Assembly: GCF_963678635.1 (NCBI RefSeq)
Contig: NC_087071.1
Location: 19,033,613-19,097,612 of the forward strand
DNA: 64,000 nucleotides
DNA from: Symsagittifera roscoffensis
Lineage: Eukaryota; Xenacoelomorpha; Acoela; Convolutidae
Direction: 5' to 3'
Part shown: piece after piece, positions 1 through 12,003 of the stretch
Layout of the letters: every line of letters starts with the position of its first letter
Position numbering within the stretch: position 1 is the first letter of the stretch
The notes under the pieces: generated by a model
Seen by the model: the letters and a program-made list of their open reading frames with translations, nothing else
The model's database searches: none
What the model was told of the DNA's origin: nothing
Position numbers and translations under genes: made by a program

Positions 1-3000
1 ATTGTGAAGGAGTTCCAATTGATTTTCATATATTTGTGATGTAAAAGGTTGTTCAAATATGATAGGTTCATAGTCGTTTTCGACTGTTATCATATTTACG
101 GAGATAGTATTTTCTGTATCACTTTCTGTATCTGATGATCCACAGTTTATTTGATTGAGTTGTAGTTCGTTACTTCCTGTGTCATCAATACCTGGTGAGT
201 CTGATGTTGTTTCTTCATTTGACTGTACTTGATTAATATGTCTTTGATGTTTTGGTGTACTACTTCTGTATCGATGTTTAGAATTATTATAATGGTTAAT
301 ATTCCTATGTGGTGACTGGGAATAATTTCTATATTGATTATTATAACTTGAATTTCGATTTTGTGAATTGTTCCGTGATTTGTTTTGATAATTGTCATTT
401 GATCTGTGATAGTTTGATCTATTATACGAGTTATTTCTTGATCGATTGTTCGGGTGATTCTGATTTCGATTGTTCGAATAACTTCTATTTCGATTATGTG
501 AATAGTTTCTATTTCTGTTGTATGATGAGTTTCGTGATTGATTATTGGAATAGTGTTTATTTCTTGGGCTTGTTTGGGAATGGGATCTAGAAACAAATTG
601 TGTTGCATTGGAATTTGATCTCGAATAGTTATTTCGACTATTTGATCGGTTATAATTATTTTGTGAAGAATTTTGTGTATTTCTTCGTTCTGGTGATCTT
701 CCTCTATAACTTGAGTTATATGGTGATTGATTCCTTGTGTAATTGGTGTTGTTTGGAAGTGGTTTTCCTGAACTGTTATTACTATATATATATATTTGGT
801 AGATTTTGATCTTTTTTCATATATTGATAGAACGATTTATTTGGTTCTTTATGCTTTTGACGTTTATTCTGATTATCTTGTTGTTTTTGTCTACATTCAG
901 AGATACTTTAAAAATTGGATGTTTTTCATAGATATTTAATATTTCAGTGATTTTTTCAATTAGGTCTGTATCTGATTCCTGTATGTTATTTATATGTGTA
1001 GTGTTTGTTTCAATTCGATTAACATATTGTAGTTTTAGATTTTCTGTTTCTTCAAGTTTCATTGTGATTTCCGCTTGCTCTAGTTTATCTACTAGTTTTC
1101 GAAAATCTAAATCTGGCTCTGGAATTGAGGAAGGATGAGATGCTCTCTTTTTTATTGCTATTTTCCTCAATTGAGGTGTTAAGGTCATCATTAAAATTTC
1201 TGTCAATTTTGTGTTTTTATAGTCATGTGTATTAAGTGAATATGCTTTTCGAAGTAGTGCTTCGATGCATACTGCTAATTGTTTGATGGTTCCATTTGGT
1301 AATCTGCGAATTTCATTACATAAAACTCTTTGGTGTTGTTTATTTCTTTCGGAGTCAAACATTTTTGAAAATTCTTGTGTAAATCTTTTCCAGTCTGATT
1401 TTATTTCTATAGGTAATACTGAAAACCATTTTTGCGCTGCGCCATCTAAGGTTGTTTGTATCAATGCTGTGCGTCTATGTATCCAGTTTTGATGTAGTGG
1501 CGTATTAATTGGTTCAGGTCCTATAATTAAAATTAATTTGCTGTTACTGCATTTAAATAATCTTCAACAGAATATTCAGGATCTGTTCCTGTAGATACCA
1601 TCAGTGGTTTATTGGATATTATTGATGATCCACCCATGAGGTATGGATTCATTGTCATCTGTAGTGATTCTGCGGCATTTGGCATTTGCGAAAAATTTGA
1701 AAGTTGATTTTTTGTTATTTCGTGTTGCTGAAGATAATATGGAAGCGGTATTTCATTTTGCATTTGAGTTGGTTGATAAGAATGCATTGACATTGGAATT
1801 TGTGGTTGTATTGGTTGAAAGATTGTGTGTTAAATGGATTTTGTATATGCATTTGTTGTGGATGTTGTACATCTGTTGGGTTTTGTGGGTAGATTTTCAT
1901 ATTTCGAAATGGTTGAGGTTGTCGTGGTCTTTGTGTGCGATATTCTTTAGTATATGGTGCAAAAATATCTGGTTGGTGATAATCATCTTCATGGGATGAT
2001 AAATAATTTGTATTAAATGGTGTATTTTGGTTATTTTTATTTTGTTGGAAGAATGGGTAATTTTCAGTATAATCCTGTGTAGGTCGTGGATTATCTGGAA
2101 AATTTACCGAATTTGTCGATGTTTTCGGGAGATTTCAATAATGAGAACATACGTGATTTAAATTTTGTGTATTTTTTCGGGGAGGTTGATTTGTTCTTTG
2201 TTTGTGAGCATAATTATTATTATGTTTTGCAAAGGTGTTTCCTGTGAATGATATTCGTGTTTTTGACGGTACTGTCATTGGTCTATATGTTTGATAATCC
2301 ATATGTGAATATTTTGGAGCAACCGAAGGTTTAACGGTTGATTGTAAGGTTACTTGTGCCAGTGAAGTATTTGTATTTCTTGGTGTTGTTAAATTTGGGT
2401 GTATTGGTGAAATACTTTGTTGTGTAGTTGTTGTTGTTTGGACAATTTCTTCATTTATGAAGTGTGATGGTGTTTGAATATCTTGTTGTGTAAGACTTCT
2501 AGTTCCATTAAGGTTTTCAATGTGTATGATGGTCGAAGTTAAACTGTTATTTCGTGTATCAGGTAAAAATGTATTGTAGTTTAATGGTGTTGCATCAATG
2601 GTTAGTGGTATTACTTTTACATAATCTCTGTGATAAGATTTTGTACTTATTGCTTGACTTGAGATAGATTGTGGGATATTTATAAATGTAGGATGAGACC
2701 ATTCAGGGTCCCAAACGTAGTCTGATTGTTCTGTAATGGCAGTGTCATCATTTGAATTTTGAGGTCTGAAATTTTTTCTTGCTTGTGAAATTAAGTCTAA
2801 ATTATGTGTGAAATAACCTTTTATAAACCTTGCCAACATTTTTTGTAAGTCATGTTTAGTGTGTTGTGAAACATCATCTTTCTGAAATTTTCTTTGATTA
2901 TATGTAGAAAAGTTGAAAATAATGTAATTTCATTTCGTACTTTTGTATGTTTGGATGTTTCAGTTGGTGAGATACTTTAAAATTCTGTTTTTTCTAATAT

Positions 3001-3423
3001 AGAGATATAGGTATATATTATTGCAAAAACTTCATTAGTGAATATAGAGTTTGCTCTTTGTGAGTTATGATATTGTATGCTTTTGATATATTCTAGAAAT
3101 ACTTTTGAAAATTCTAAATCAAGAACTTCAAGATCTGTTTGAATTACAAATTTACGATGATTCGTATTTGGTGTGCTGAATTCTATGGTGTAGATTCCAT
3201 ATTGTTGTGTTAAGTTACATATGTCTTTCAAATAATGTTCAATAATTTGTCTTTTGATTTTTATATCTGGGAATTCTGCTTTGCATGGACTGATTCCGGG
3301 TTCAAACAAAATTACGAGTAAATTCTTGCATAAATCATGCTGCCCTCTATTATCGGGTGCATCTATGAGGAAGGGGTAAACCTCTTCGTCTTCTGGACTA
3401 TCGTCACTTTGAGTGTGGCTCAT
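1..3423 (-). pseudogene. gag (start of gag-pol) pseudogene of copy A
   Basis: The frame opens with ATG at 3423 and reads like the start of the copy B gag-pol for 148 codons. It then continues only as separate frames, roughly 2839-2135, 1793-1533, 1464-817 and 608-147, so several indels and stops have accumulated. The Retrotrans_gag-like core lies around 1550-1200. Near 905-915 about 55 bp are missing relative to copy B, removing the knuckle-like Cys/His segment. The stretch at 150-600 is the N/R/Y/S-rich tail of gag read in a shifted frame. This copy cannot make Gag. Confidence 0.88.
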
Positions 3424-3865
3424 TTTTTCGTTTGATGACTGTTAATATGTAGCTATCGATGTGTCTAGTTGGTTGATTCCAATTATACAGGTGTACTGGT
3501 TTGTGTTTGTATTGCTTTTTTATTCTTCTTTTTCCTCTTTTTGATGAATTTGAAATTAATTCTGAATCGGAAAATTATAATTGATCGTGAATGGGACAAT
3601 TTTTATCAATTGATTCTTTTAATTTGTAGAGTTCATCTAAACTGCTGGTTTCTGATTCGGAAAATGCCTTTCTATTTTTTGAAAATCTTTTTCGTATGAT
3701 TTGTCTTTGTTTGTTTATAATTTTTCTTTTTATTGTTTCTCGTTTTGTTCTAATGTGTCCAACTGTTTGTGTATGGGGTGTGATTACAAGATCGTTTTTT
3801 TTGTTATCTATCTCACAGTTGTGTAAAACAATTGTTTGCTTATTTCCTAGATTTTTGAAAGACAT
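3398..3865 (-). pseudogene. ORF1 of copy A, stopped early
   Basis: The 5' 96 codons (3865-3575) match the first part of copy B ORF1 closely, including two lysine/arginine-rich patches and an acidic Ser-Glu stretch. A stop replaces codon 97, whereas copy B stays open to codon 155. The remaining sequence to the overlap with gag is still recognisable but interrupted. ORF1 has no homologue I recognise. Confidence 0.8.
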
Positions 3866-5094
3866 AAGGTTTAGGCTGAGGGATGCAAAAATTTGTTAAT
3901 TATTTCTATTTTCTTAGACTGTTAATCCTTACGATTTTTTTTGGTTAGCTTAACCTGGGTCTTTTTATTTAGGGTTAGAGAGAAAAGTATATCGATTCCG
4001 AAGAATGATTTTTTACTTTCTCGTGGCTAGTCTAAGCTAAGGTGTTAACTTACTTAATCTTACTTAGGGGTAGTGATTGTGTTCAAGGGTTGGAGAATAG
4101 TAAATCGATCCACAAGGTTCAGGTATAATTAGAACGCAAGCAGTTCGTTAGATACTATTTTAAACTTACTAAGTCTAACATCTATCCTGGGCCTGGTAAG
4201 AGGAGGGTTCAAGTGAAGGATGAATAACCGAAGTTCTTCACTGTTTATCTTAATTTGAATGGTTAGTTTTATTTAAAAAATTTCTATTAATCTTGGGTCT
4301 TTTGGAAGGGTTGGATAGTGAATCGACGTTTGAGGTCGTTAGACACTTGCTAAATGGGTGGGGGAGAACAAAATTGTTCTTTTTGATCCAAGCATAGGCC
4401 TTGATGATCAGGTTTTAAATTTAGTGAAATAGAAAATTAATTAAGATCCAAGGATACGCCTGGATGATCTGTTTTTAAAATTAGGTGAATTTAAGTTTAA
4501 AATGATTTAAATTTATTTAAGAAAAAGATTTAGTATTTTAATGATATTAGTGAGCTTATGATTGCTGTTATGTTTAGGTGATGAAGCTGGGACAACAGAT
4601 GATTTATTATTACTAACAATTTATTGCCATGCTACTAATTTTTATTTTCATTTTCAATAAATATTTTTCAAATGTGTTTTATATAAGACTGCAGAAATTA
4701 AGAAAACGATCTGAGATCTTTTTATCAATCGTTATTGTACATTAAAAATTTTGTTTAGCGCCTGAAATAATCATGAAGATTGACTTCAAAATTTTATGTT
4801 TGCAGATGAAAATCTAAATTCATTGCTAATAAGATTCTAAATATAAAAGTTTGTGTTGGCTTTTGCCGTACAATCATAAAACTAAATGGTAAGTTTCTAC
4901 TTTGTCGTATGTCGTCTCTTGTTCGAGGTCTTCTTCCAATTCCGGGTAGTTCTATTATTGTTCGGAATATTGGCTCTGATCTATTGAGTCGTAGAGTCAT
5001 TTCGATTAAATTATTATCGTATAACATTTTGAAAATGTTTTGTCTAAATTCTAATCTATTTTTGGTTAGTTCTACGCTATTAAGGTCTTATTCG
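3866..5094 (-). other. Untranslated leader of copy A
   Basis: This is a roughly 1.2-kb leader between the primer binding site and ORF1, colinear with the copy B leader. It carries the 77-aa leader ORF at 4794-5027. It also has a 60-bp-period duplication whose 25-bp core begins with GATCCAAG at 4385 and 4445. Otherwise no coding potential is seen. Confidence 0.75.
4794..5027 (-). CDS. Conserved 77-aa leader ORF (copy A)
   Basis: This ATG-to-stop ORF of 77 codons has exactly the same length and ends as the ORF in the copy B leader (60359-60592). Between A and B I count about ten synonymous and about eight non-synonymous nucleotide differences and no indel. That is far fewer amino-acid changes than neutral decay would give, and it contrasts with the wrecked gag of copy A. 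The protein is basic in the middle, with an Arg/Asp-rich stretch (RRPRTRDDIRQSRN), and has no signal peptide or membrane segment. It is unrecognised; it could be a small accessory protein or a translation-controlling upstream ORF. Confidence 0.6.
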   Translation of the reverse strand: MLYDNNLIEMTLRLNRSEPIFRTIIELPGIGRRPRTRDDIRQSRNLPFSFMIVRQKPTQTFIFRILLAMNLDFHLQT

Positions 5095-5112
5095 AGACTT
5101 ATGGTCGCACCA
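5095..5112 (-). promoter_or_regulatory. Primer binding site, copy A
   Basis: Two nucleotides inside the LTR end the minus strand reads TGGTGCGACCATAAGTCT. It starts with TGG, as expected for a site pairing with a tRNA 3' CCA end. The same sequence lies at the same place in copy B. I could not assign the tRNA. Confidence 0.7.
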
Positions 5113-5114
5113 GA

Positions 5115-5523
5115 TGAGTTACGACCGATGTTGTTAACTCATAGAGTAATTTCGGATAGGGTACACCGTCTGCTCGTCACGCTATCTTATTTTCGGCCGG
5201 ATAGATTCGTGCAACTCCTTAGTCTAATACCGATCCTAATCTTACTCTTATACTTTCTAGTCTCAGGGTGTTTAACTAGTCTCTGCTAGGCTCAATAGAT
5301 CTAGGGTATACTGGTTTGTTGCGCTGCTGAAGTTCTCTTGGAGAGACAACTAATTTCTAAGTTAAATTCAAATCTCTCTGGTGCTGAAATTACAAGTAAT
5401 TTCAGCACTTACAAATAAGTGGGTTGTTAGTTAGATGGATTATGATTGGTTAATATTAAATACTTTAGAGTGGTAAACTATCCAATTTATCCAATCATAA
5501 AATATAGTTTAGATCAGGTTCCA
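5115..5523 (-). repeat. 5' LTR of copy A (409 bp)
   Basis: On the minus strand it starts TGGAACC and ends CTCA, matching the copy B LTRs along its whole length with many substitutions. It contains the 28-bp palindrome GTGCTGAAATTAC-AA-GTAATTTCAGCAC at 5381-5408. An AATAAA lies mid-LTR on the sense strand. Confidence 0.9.
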
Positions 5524-5906
5524 ATAGGGTGTTCAGAAAAAATACGAAAACAAATTAAACCATTGAGATAACATGTCTGATGTCGTCCTGTTATATCTGA
5601 TCCACAAGAGGGGAGATCCGTACCCTTTTTTGTGAAATTCAAATCTCTCTGGTGCTGAAATTACAAGTAATTCCAGCACTTACAAATAAGTGGGTTGTTA
5701 GTTAGATGGATTATGATTGGTTAATATTAAATACTTTAGAGTGGTAAAATATCCAATTTATCCAATCATAAAATATAGTTTAGATCAGGTTCCAATAGGG
5801 TGTTCAGAAAAAATACGAAAACAAATTAAACCATTGAGATAACATGTCTGATGTCGTCCTGTTATATCTGATCCACAAGAGGGGAGATCCGTACCCTTTT
5901 TTGTGA
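5365..5906. repeat. 271-bp tandem duplication across the LTR end
   Basis: 5365-5635 is repeated directly at 5636-5906. Each unit carries the outer 159 bp of the LTR plus about 112 bp of flanking DNA. I see only two differences inside the unit (an A/C and a T/C), so the duplication is recent compared with the decay of copy A. The junction has short AAATTCAAAT homology. Confidence 0.92.
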
Positions 5907-6944
5907 GGCCAATAAAAAATAATTCTATATCTGTCTATCATAACTTCTTGCATGCGCAGAATTCAAACTTGCAAATTTTCAAGCTGCGAAGAAGTGAATT
6001 TTTAATTTAACCACGTGCCGAAAGTTGTTATGACCTAGAAACATTATAGAGGACAAAAATATCTGCTGTACTTGCTACGTTCGCGCCCTTTTTTGAGCTG
6101 TATAATTAAATTAACAGTTTTTGGATCTAAGATGCCAAATATTTTTAAAATATGATAGAGCATTATCAAAATTTGTCTCGTATGTCTATAAACAGGACTT
6201 TGACCCGAATCACAAAATTACAATTGAGTGAAAACTGAAAACAACTTGTAATGTATTTTATTATGCGAGTCTGATTTGAACGAAAACAAGTTTATGATCA
6301 ATGATTAATTTTTTATTATGTCTATGATGACTTTGATTATGATTTTTATAAATATTATTGATCTTATATTGTTATGATTAATATTAAGAAAAATATTATT
6401 GTTATGCAGGTTTGCTTTGATATTAGAAATCGTTTAGGTGACAAAAATTATGCGAAGAAATGCGAACCAATTAGCACATTGATTTACTTTTAGTATATTT
6501 GGTCTAATTCTGTCATAAAAACTTTGATATTCTGTCCATTTTCAGCTAAAAACGAGCTCGATCCAGTTTGTCGGTCTAATTGTATCGTCAAACATAAGAA
6601 GAAGAAAAAACAGAAAAAATAACTAAAAAAAGTACTCAAAATGGAAAAAAAAACATGAAATTACATAACTATATTTTTTATTTTATAATATTTCATATAA
6701 TCTGCAGTAAAATCTGAATCTACTTATTTTCATCTAAGTGCAGTTCAATTCAACCGGAATATTTTAAGTTGGAACCAGTGATGCCAAAGTTAACTGAACG
6801 AACGACATTGCAAATCCAACTGTGGAACCCAAACAAAAGAAAGCCAAGCAAAGCTCCCTTGGCTCAAGAACTTTGCCAATGTTGCAGCAACGTAAGAAAA
6901 TACCGACAGCGCGAATTTAACCCGCGACTACAAAATTAGATAAA
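5907..6944. other. AT-rich non-coding sequence
   Basis: No convincing reading frame, repeat unit or RNA structure is seen. This is ordinary AT-rich intergenic DNA. Confidence 0.5.
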
Positions 6945-7245
6945 AAACGGTATGCCGCGCGATTTACAAAATGTTTTCCAAGTCGCGGACCTCCACACAG
7001 GTGTCGAATCAAAATTCAACTCAGTCCTTTTAATATTAACCCCTGGCCCAGCTCCTAACTCTCAATTTTGGACCTTTTATTCCGTGGGGGAGAGAGATGT
7101 CACCCATTTTGCCGCAATCGGCGCCACATTGAAGAGGTAGATGACACTGTGACCCCTTCTACCATAATCGAAGCCGGATTCGAACCCACGACCTTTGTGT
7201 TAAAGGCCGCGCGTCTTACCCACTCAACACGGCCCCGAAGCATGC
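6945..7245 (-). mobile_element. tRNA-derived SINE
   Basis: This is a GC-richer island. On the minus strand it begins with a tRNA-like head of about 75 nt: an A-box-like segment (GTTGAGTGGGTAAGAC, within 7211-7231) and a perfect B box (GGTTCGAATCC, 7176-7186). The T stem and anticodon arm do not fold properly, so it is not a working tRNA. A non-tRNA body of about 230 bp follows. The 3' end is not defined because no second copy is in view. Confidence 0.65.
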
Positions 7246-9295
7246 TACAGACACCAATTCAATCTCACAACAGCCATTAGCAGAGTTTTTCTCGAAAAAA
7301 ATACCTTTACTCCTTGCCACTTCATCAAAAACGGTTTTTTTTTTTTTAAAAATGGTCTAGAGTACATGAAAGCCTGTAATGAAGTTACCGCTTATAGCCC
7401 CTAAGCGACTTACTGATAAAATTTTCAGTCTCAGGGAAACGTTTTTTTTCCAAGATGCCTCGCTCGAGTTTCAGGACTACTCATGATATTTTTCTCAGCT
7501 TACAACTTGAGTTCATAAAAGTTTCATTGGTGTAATAAACAGATCGATTACAACTGGAAAAAGCAGGTTTGAGAAAGCAGTACTGTTTTGTCAAGAATAT
7601 CCATAGTTAACAAAAATTCAAGTTTTAATTACAAAAAATTTAACGATTATGATCAGTAAAATCTACCATTTCCATTAGGCAGCTTCTGTTGCACTTAAAA
7701 ACAAAAATATTCACAGAAAGTTTGGTCGGTTGTTATGCGAGTAGCCTAGAAAAGTCCAATCATGCTCATAAAATTACTTAAAAAAATAAAACTTTTCTTT
7801 TTTTCTTAAAGTCGTTTAACTTTTAGCCTAATTCAAAGTCGCTTAGTTTTTAGAACGTTAAATTATGCACGATAGCCGAGTGAAATAGTCAAAATTGACT
7901 ATAATTGTCTGTGACTATCGTAAATCTTGCTTAACAAAAGAAAAAACTCGAAACGTTTTTGTTACTATTTCAATTTTTCAAAAGCTTTTATTTGCCCTCC
8001 CAATTTTTAGGTTAGATTTAAAAGTGACAAATTATTGAATTGACATCAAACTATTTACCTTGAATTTGTTTCAAGCTTGCAAGCAGACAGGAAGTTTTTG
8101 TTCGTGGCATCAAATTGTCAAGTTGATCGTGGCATCAAACTAAGAATTGCTAAGATTTTGCAAAAAAAAATGAAATTCGGCCTTGTAATAAAAGCGAGAA
8201 CATTTATTAACTAATTGGGCCTTTTGGGTACAAACCTTAAAGGAGTTGTTTTTATCAACTGCTCAATAAATCTGGAGCTTAAAATCTCGACCAATATTAA
8301 AAAGCAATCTTACAAAATATTTTCAAGTTCGGCTGTGGCTGAGCACAAAATGATGTACCGATTGCAAGAAAAGATATCGCATTTCAAATAGCGTCTAATT
8401 CTACCTTTTTTCAAGTTTTAATTTGTTTTTGATCAAAATATTGCTGCAGACGACAAAAGTGAGACAATTATACAAGGTCCCATGTGCAATTTGAAATTTA
8501 AACTCAAATATCAGTCCCCGTTTGAAATTAAAACTCACATAAATTCTGATCGCCTCAGGTTATTAAAACGGAAGACAAGAAAAAATCAATAAAAAAAGGA
8601 AGAAACAAATGGTTCAGCTTTTTTTTTTAAATGAATTTAAATACTCTTTTAAATAATATTGGTTTTCATGGAAAAAAAAAACTAAAAAACTTGAAGGCTA
8701 AAAAAAGTTCAGTTGTAATTTTTTTTGATTATGTTTCTTGAGTTAGAAATTTGGCATCTCAAAAAATTTCCCTATACCTTATATGAGGTTTTTTATTTTG
8801 AATTTTTGCAAAAGTTTTTCATTAATCACATAATTCAACATAAAATTTTTTGTTCAAATTTTTGATCAAATTACAAAATATACAATCTGTTTTTTTGTTG
8901 TGAAGATTTTTAAGTTATCCAAAATTTAAAGTTTGACCTAATTTTCATATTTTCAGAAACTTTTAAGTTTTTTATGATTAAAATTTTTAAATCAACAATT
9001 CAGATTATTTTAATCCAAGCTTGCTCCCAAACAATAATATGGTAATTAAATGTAAGGAAAATGTTAGATTTAATATATATATACATGAATTAAAACCCCA
9101 AATTTCCTTGTTGACGGGTACTTTTTCTTTCAAATGTAATAATCATTTAAAGTTTCCATTTAATTTTTGACTTCTCTTTATCAGTCTCAAGTTTTTAGGT
9201 GAAGCATTCTATTTCCTGGTACATTTTCTTGCAACATTTTCTTCAGTTAAAGGATTTGTGTTTTCAGTAAACAGATAAAAACGTCACAGAAAATA
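7246..9295. other. AT-rich non-coding sequence
   Basis: Long homopolymer-rich AT sequence. I see no gene, tandem unit or element boundary. Confidence 0.5.
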
Positions 9296-12003
9296 ATTTT
9301 CGAATAATTTATTTCGCAGGAAATATTTTGTTTTCAAAATCAGATCACGACATCTGTCAAACTTTTTCCTCACAAAACAAATATTTCCTCCCCAGTTCAA
9401 ATGTCAATTCCCATTTTTTATTTTCTGATTCATTTTTTGATGTAATCTATTAAAAAGCAGGCCACTGCCCTTCAGATGGGACGAATCAGAAGACTTCAAA
9501 AAACTACGAGTACCATTAATTTCAAATTATGCCTGTAGAATTACCTAAGTTTTCATGCACTTTTGCAGAAACGCTTCTCAATTTACAATTTTGTCTTTTC
9601 AAAAACAATAGGACCAATTGTTTTTGATATTTATTTTTTGTAAAAATTTCGATACAGTTTTCATTGCTTCTTGTATGTTGGACATCAAAAAAGGCAAGTC
9701 CACTTCCGAAAAAATAAAAGAGGTACATCCGCAAAATGAACAAATTGAACGGGATTTTCCAACCCAATCTGAAGATTGTTCACAATTATTATGAAAACTC
9801 GGTACTTTTCGGTTCCCCAAGACTTACAGTAGCCCAGCAAAAATTTCTATCACCAGTTTTTACGAAGCGTTTTTAGTCTAAAAAAAATTTGCTAATAGTT
9901 TACGAGCTTGAGTGGAAATCTCTAATAAATCCAGTTTGTTGGGAAAATTTTTATGCGAAGTAAGGTCGAGAAAAACAACTAAAGTATAATTGTTAGCTTG
10001 AAGATTTTTGATATGCAATGATTGATTTAGGCCGGAGGCCCTTAGATAGTTTTTGTGAAGTGAATTTTATCAAAATTGGTATGTAGCTTCTGTTTCATTT
10101 GAATCACTTTTTTGTAAACTGATATTTTTATGGTTTTTCGAAAAAAATGGTAAAATATCTTTTCCTCAACGCACTGGTCTATCAAAAATTATTGTTCACC
10201 AATGGCAAGTTTTGCAGTTTTAATTGCCCAGGCATTCAAATTAACTGGACCTGCCGTTTTTTTCTTCAGTATATCTATTTTTTGTCGATTTTTGTTTGTT
10301 ACACAACGAAACGAAAACTGACAAATTACATACTGTTTTAAATTTTCGAACAACTTATTTCGCAGGAAATATTTTGATTTCAAAATCAGATCACGACATC
10401 TGTCAAAATTTTTCCTCACAAAACAAATATTTCCTCCCCAGTTCAAATGTCAATTTCCATTTTTTATTTTCCTATTCATTTTTTGATGTAATCTAATGAA
10501 AAGCAGGCCACTGCCCTTCAGATGGGACGAATCAGAAGACTTCAAAAAACTACGAGTACCATTATTTTCAAATTATGCCTGTAGAATGACCTAAGTTTTC
10601 ATGCAGTTTTGCAGAAACGCTTCTCAATTTACAATTTTGTCTTTTCAAAAACAATAGAACCAATTGTTTTTGTTATTTGGTCAAACATGATTAAATTTAA
10701 TTTGCTCCCTTAATCATGAGTTCAATCTCAGAAAAAATTTTCGATACAGTTTTCATTGCTTCTTGTATGTTGGACACCAAAAGAGGCAAGTCCACTTCCG
10801 AAAAAATAAAAGAGGTACATCCGCAAAATGAACAAATTGAACGGGATTTTCCAACCCAATCTGAGGATTGTTCACAATTATTATGAAAATTCGGTACTTT
10901 TCGGTTCCCCAAGACTTACAGTAGCCCAGCAAAAATTTCTATCACCAGTTTTTACGAAGCGTTTTTAGTCTAAAAAAAATTTGCTAATAGTTTACGAGCT
11001 TGACTGGAAATCTCTAATAAATCCAGTATGTTGGGAAAATTTTTATGCAAACTAAGGTCGAGAAAAACAACTAAAGTATAATTGTTAGCTTGAAGATTTT
11101 TGATATGCAATGATTGGTTTAGGCCGGAGGCCCTTAGATAGTTTTTGTGAAGTGAATTTTATCAAAATTGGTATGTAGCTTCTGTTTCATTTGAATCCCT
11201 TTTTTGTAAACTGATATTTTTATGGTTTTTCGAAAAAATCGTAAAATATGTTTTTCTCAACGCACTGGTCTATCAAAAATTATTGTTCACCAATGGCAAG
11301 TTTTGCAGTTTTAATTGCCCAGGCATTCAAATTAACTGGACCTGCCGTTTTTTTCTTCAGTATATCTATTTTTTGTCGATTTTTGTTTGTTACACAACGA
11401 AACGAAAACTGACAAATTACATACTGTTTTAAATTTTAGAACAACTTATTTCGCAGGAAATATTTTGTTTTCAAAATCAGATCACGACATCTGTCAAACT
11501 TTTTCCTCACAAAACAAATTTTTCCTACCCAGTTCAAAAGTCAATTCCCATTTTTTATTTTCCAATTCATTTTTTGATGTAATCTATTAAAACGCAGGCC
11601 ACTGCCCTTCAGATGGGACGAATCAGAAGACTTCAAAAAACTACGAGTACCATTAATTTCAAATTATGCCTGTAGAATGACCTAAGTTTTCATGCAATTT
11701 TGCAGAAACGCTTCTCAATTTACAATTTTGTCTTTTCAAAACAATAGGACCAATTGTTTTTGATATTTATTTTTTGTAAACTGATATTTTTATGGTTTTT
11801 CGAAAAAATATTAAATATCTTTTCCTCAACGCACTGGTCTATCAAAAATTATTGCTCACCAATGGCAAGTTTTGCAGTTTTAATTGCCCAGGCATTCAAA
11901 TTAACTGGACCTGCCGTTTTTTTCTTCAGTATATCTATTTTTTGTCGATTTTTGTTTGTTACACAACGAAACGAAAACTGACAAATTACCTACTGTTTTA
12001 AAT
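9296..12003. repeat. Tandem array, 2.5 copies of a 1.05-1.09 kb unit
   Basis: The marker ATTTCGCAGGAAATATTTTG begins (with small changes) at 9311, 10357 and 11448, giving periods of 1046 and 1091 bp. Unit 2 has an extra ~55 bp (about 10677-10735). Unit 3 lost most of its middle: its sequence jumps at 11768-11779 between two TTTTTTGTAAA words that are far apart in units 1 and 2. The copies are otherwise nearly identical. Short frames recur in each unit (for example about 9599-9820 and 10697-10912, minus) but none has a start and context suggesting a gene. Confidence 0.9.

Larger units (their letters stand above)
1..5523 (-). mobile_element. Copy A of the large Ty3/gypsy-like LTR element (5' part, decayed)
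   Basis: This stretch aligns base by base with 55530-61089 of copy B in the same orientation. In sense order (high to low coordinates) it holds the 5' LTR, primer binding site, leader with the 77-aa ORF, ORF1 and gag. It is cut by the left edge just before the protease region. It is much older than B: its LTR differs at many sites, ORF1 is stopped early, and gag needs several frame changes. The zinc-knuckle segment of gag is deleted. Confidence 0.93.

Noticed and set aside
7168-7240. Functional tRNA gene
   Set aside because: The T stem has a mismatch, the anticodon arm does not give a proper 7-nt loop with U33, and the sequence continues into a SINE-like body.
9599-9820. Repeated ~70-codon frame in the 1-kb tandem units
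   Set aside because: It starts only with TTG, the copies are too similar to test selection, and it recurs simply because the unit is duplicated.
10147-10341. Plus-strand frames repeated in the tandem array (also 11792-12001)
   Set aside because: Phe/Leu-rich chance frames in AT-rich DNA, copied by the tandem duplication.
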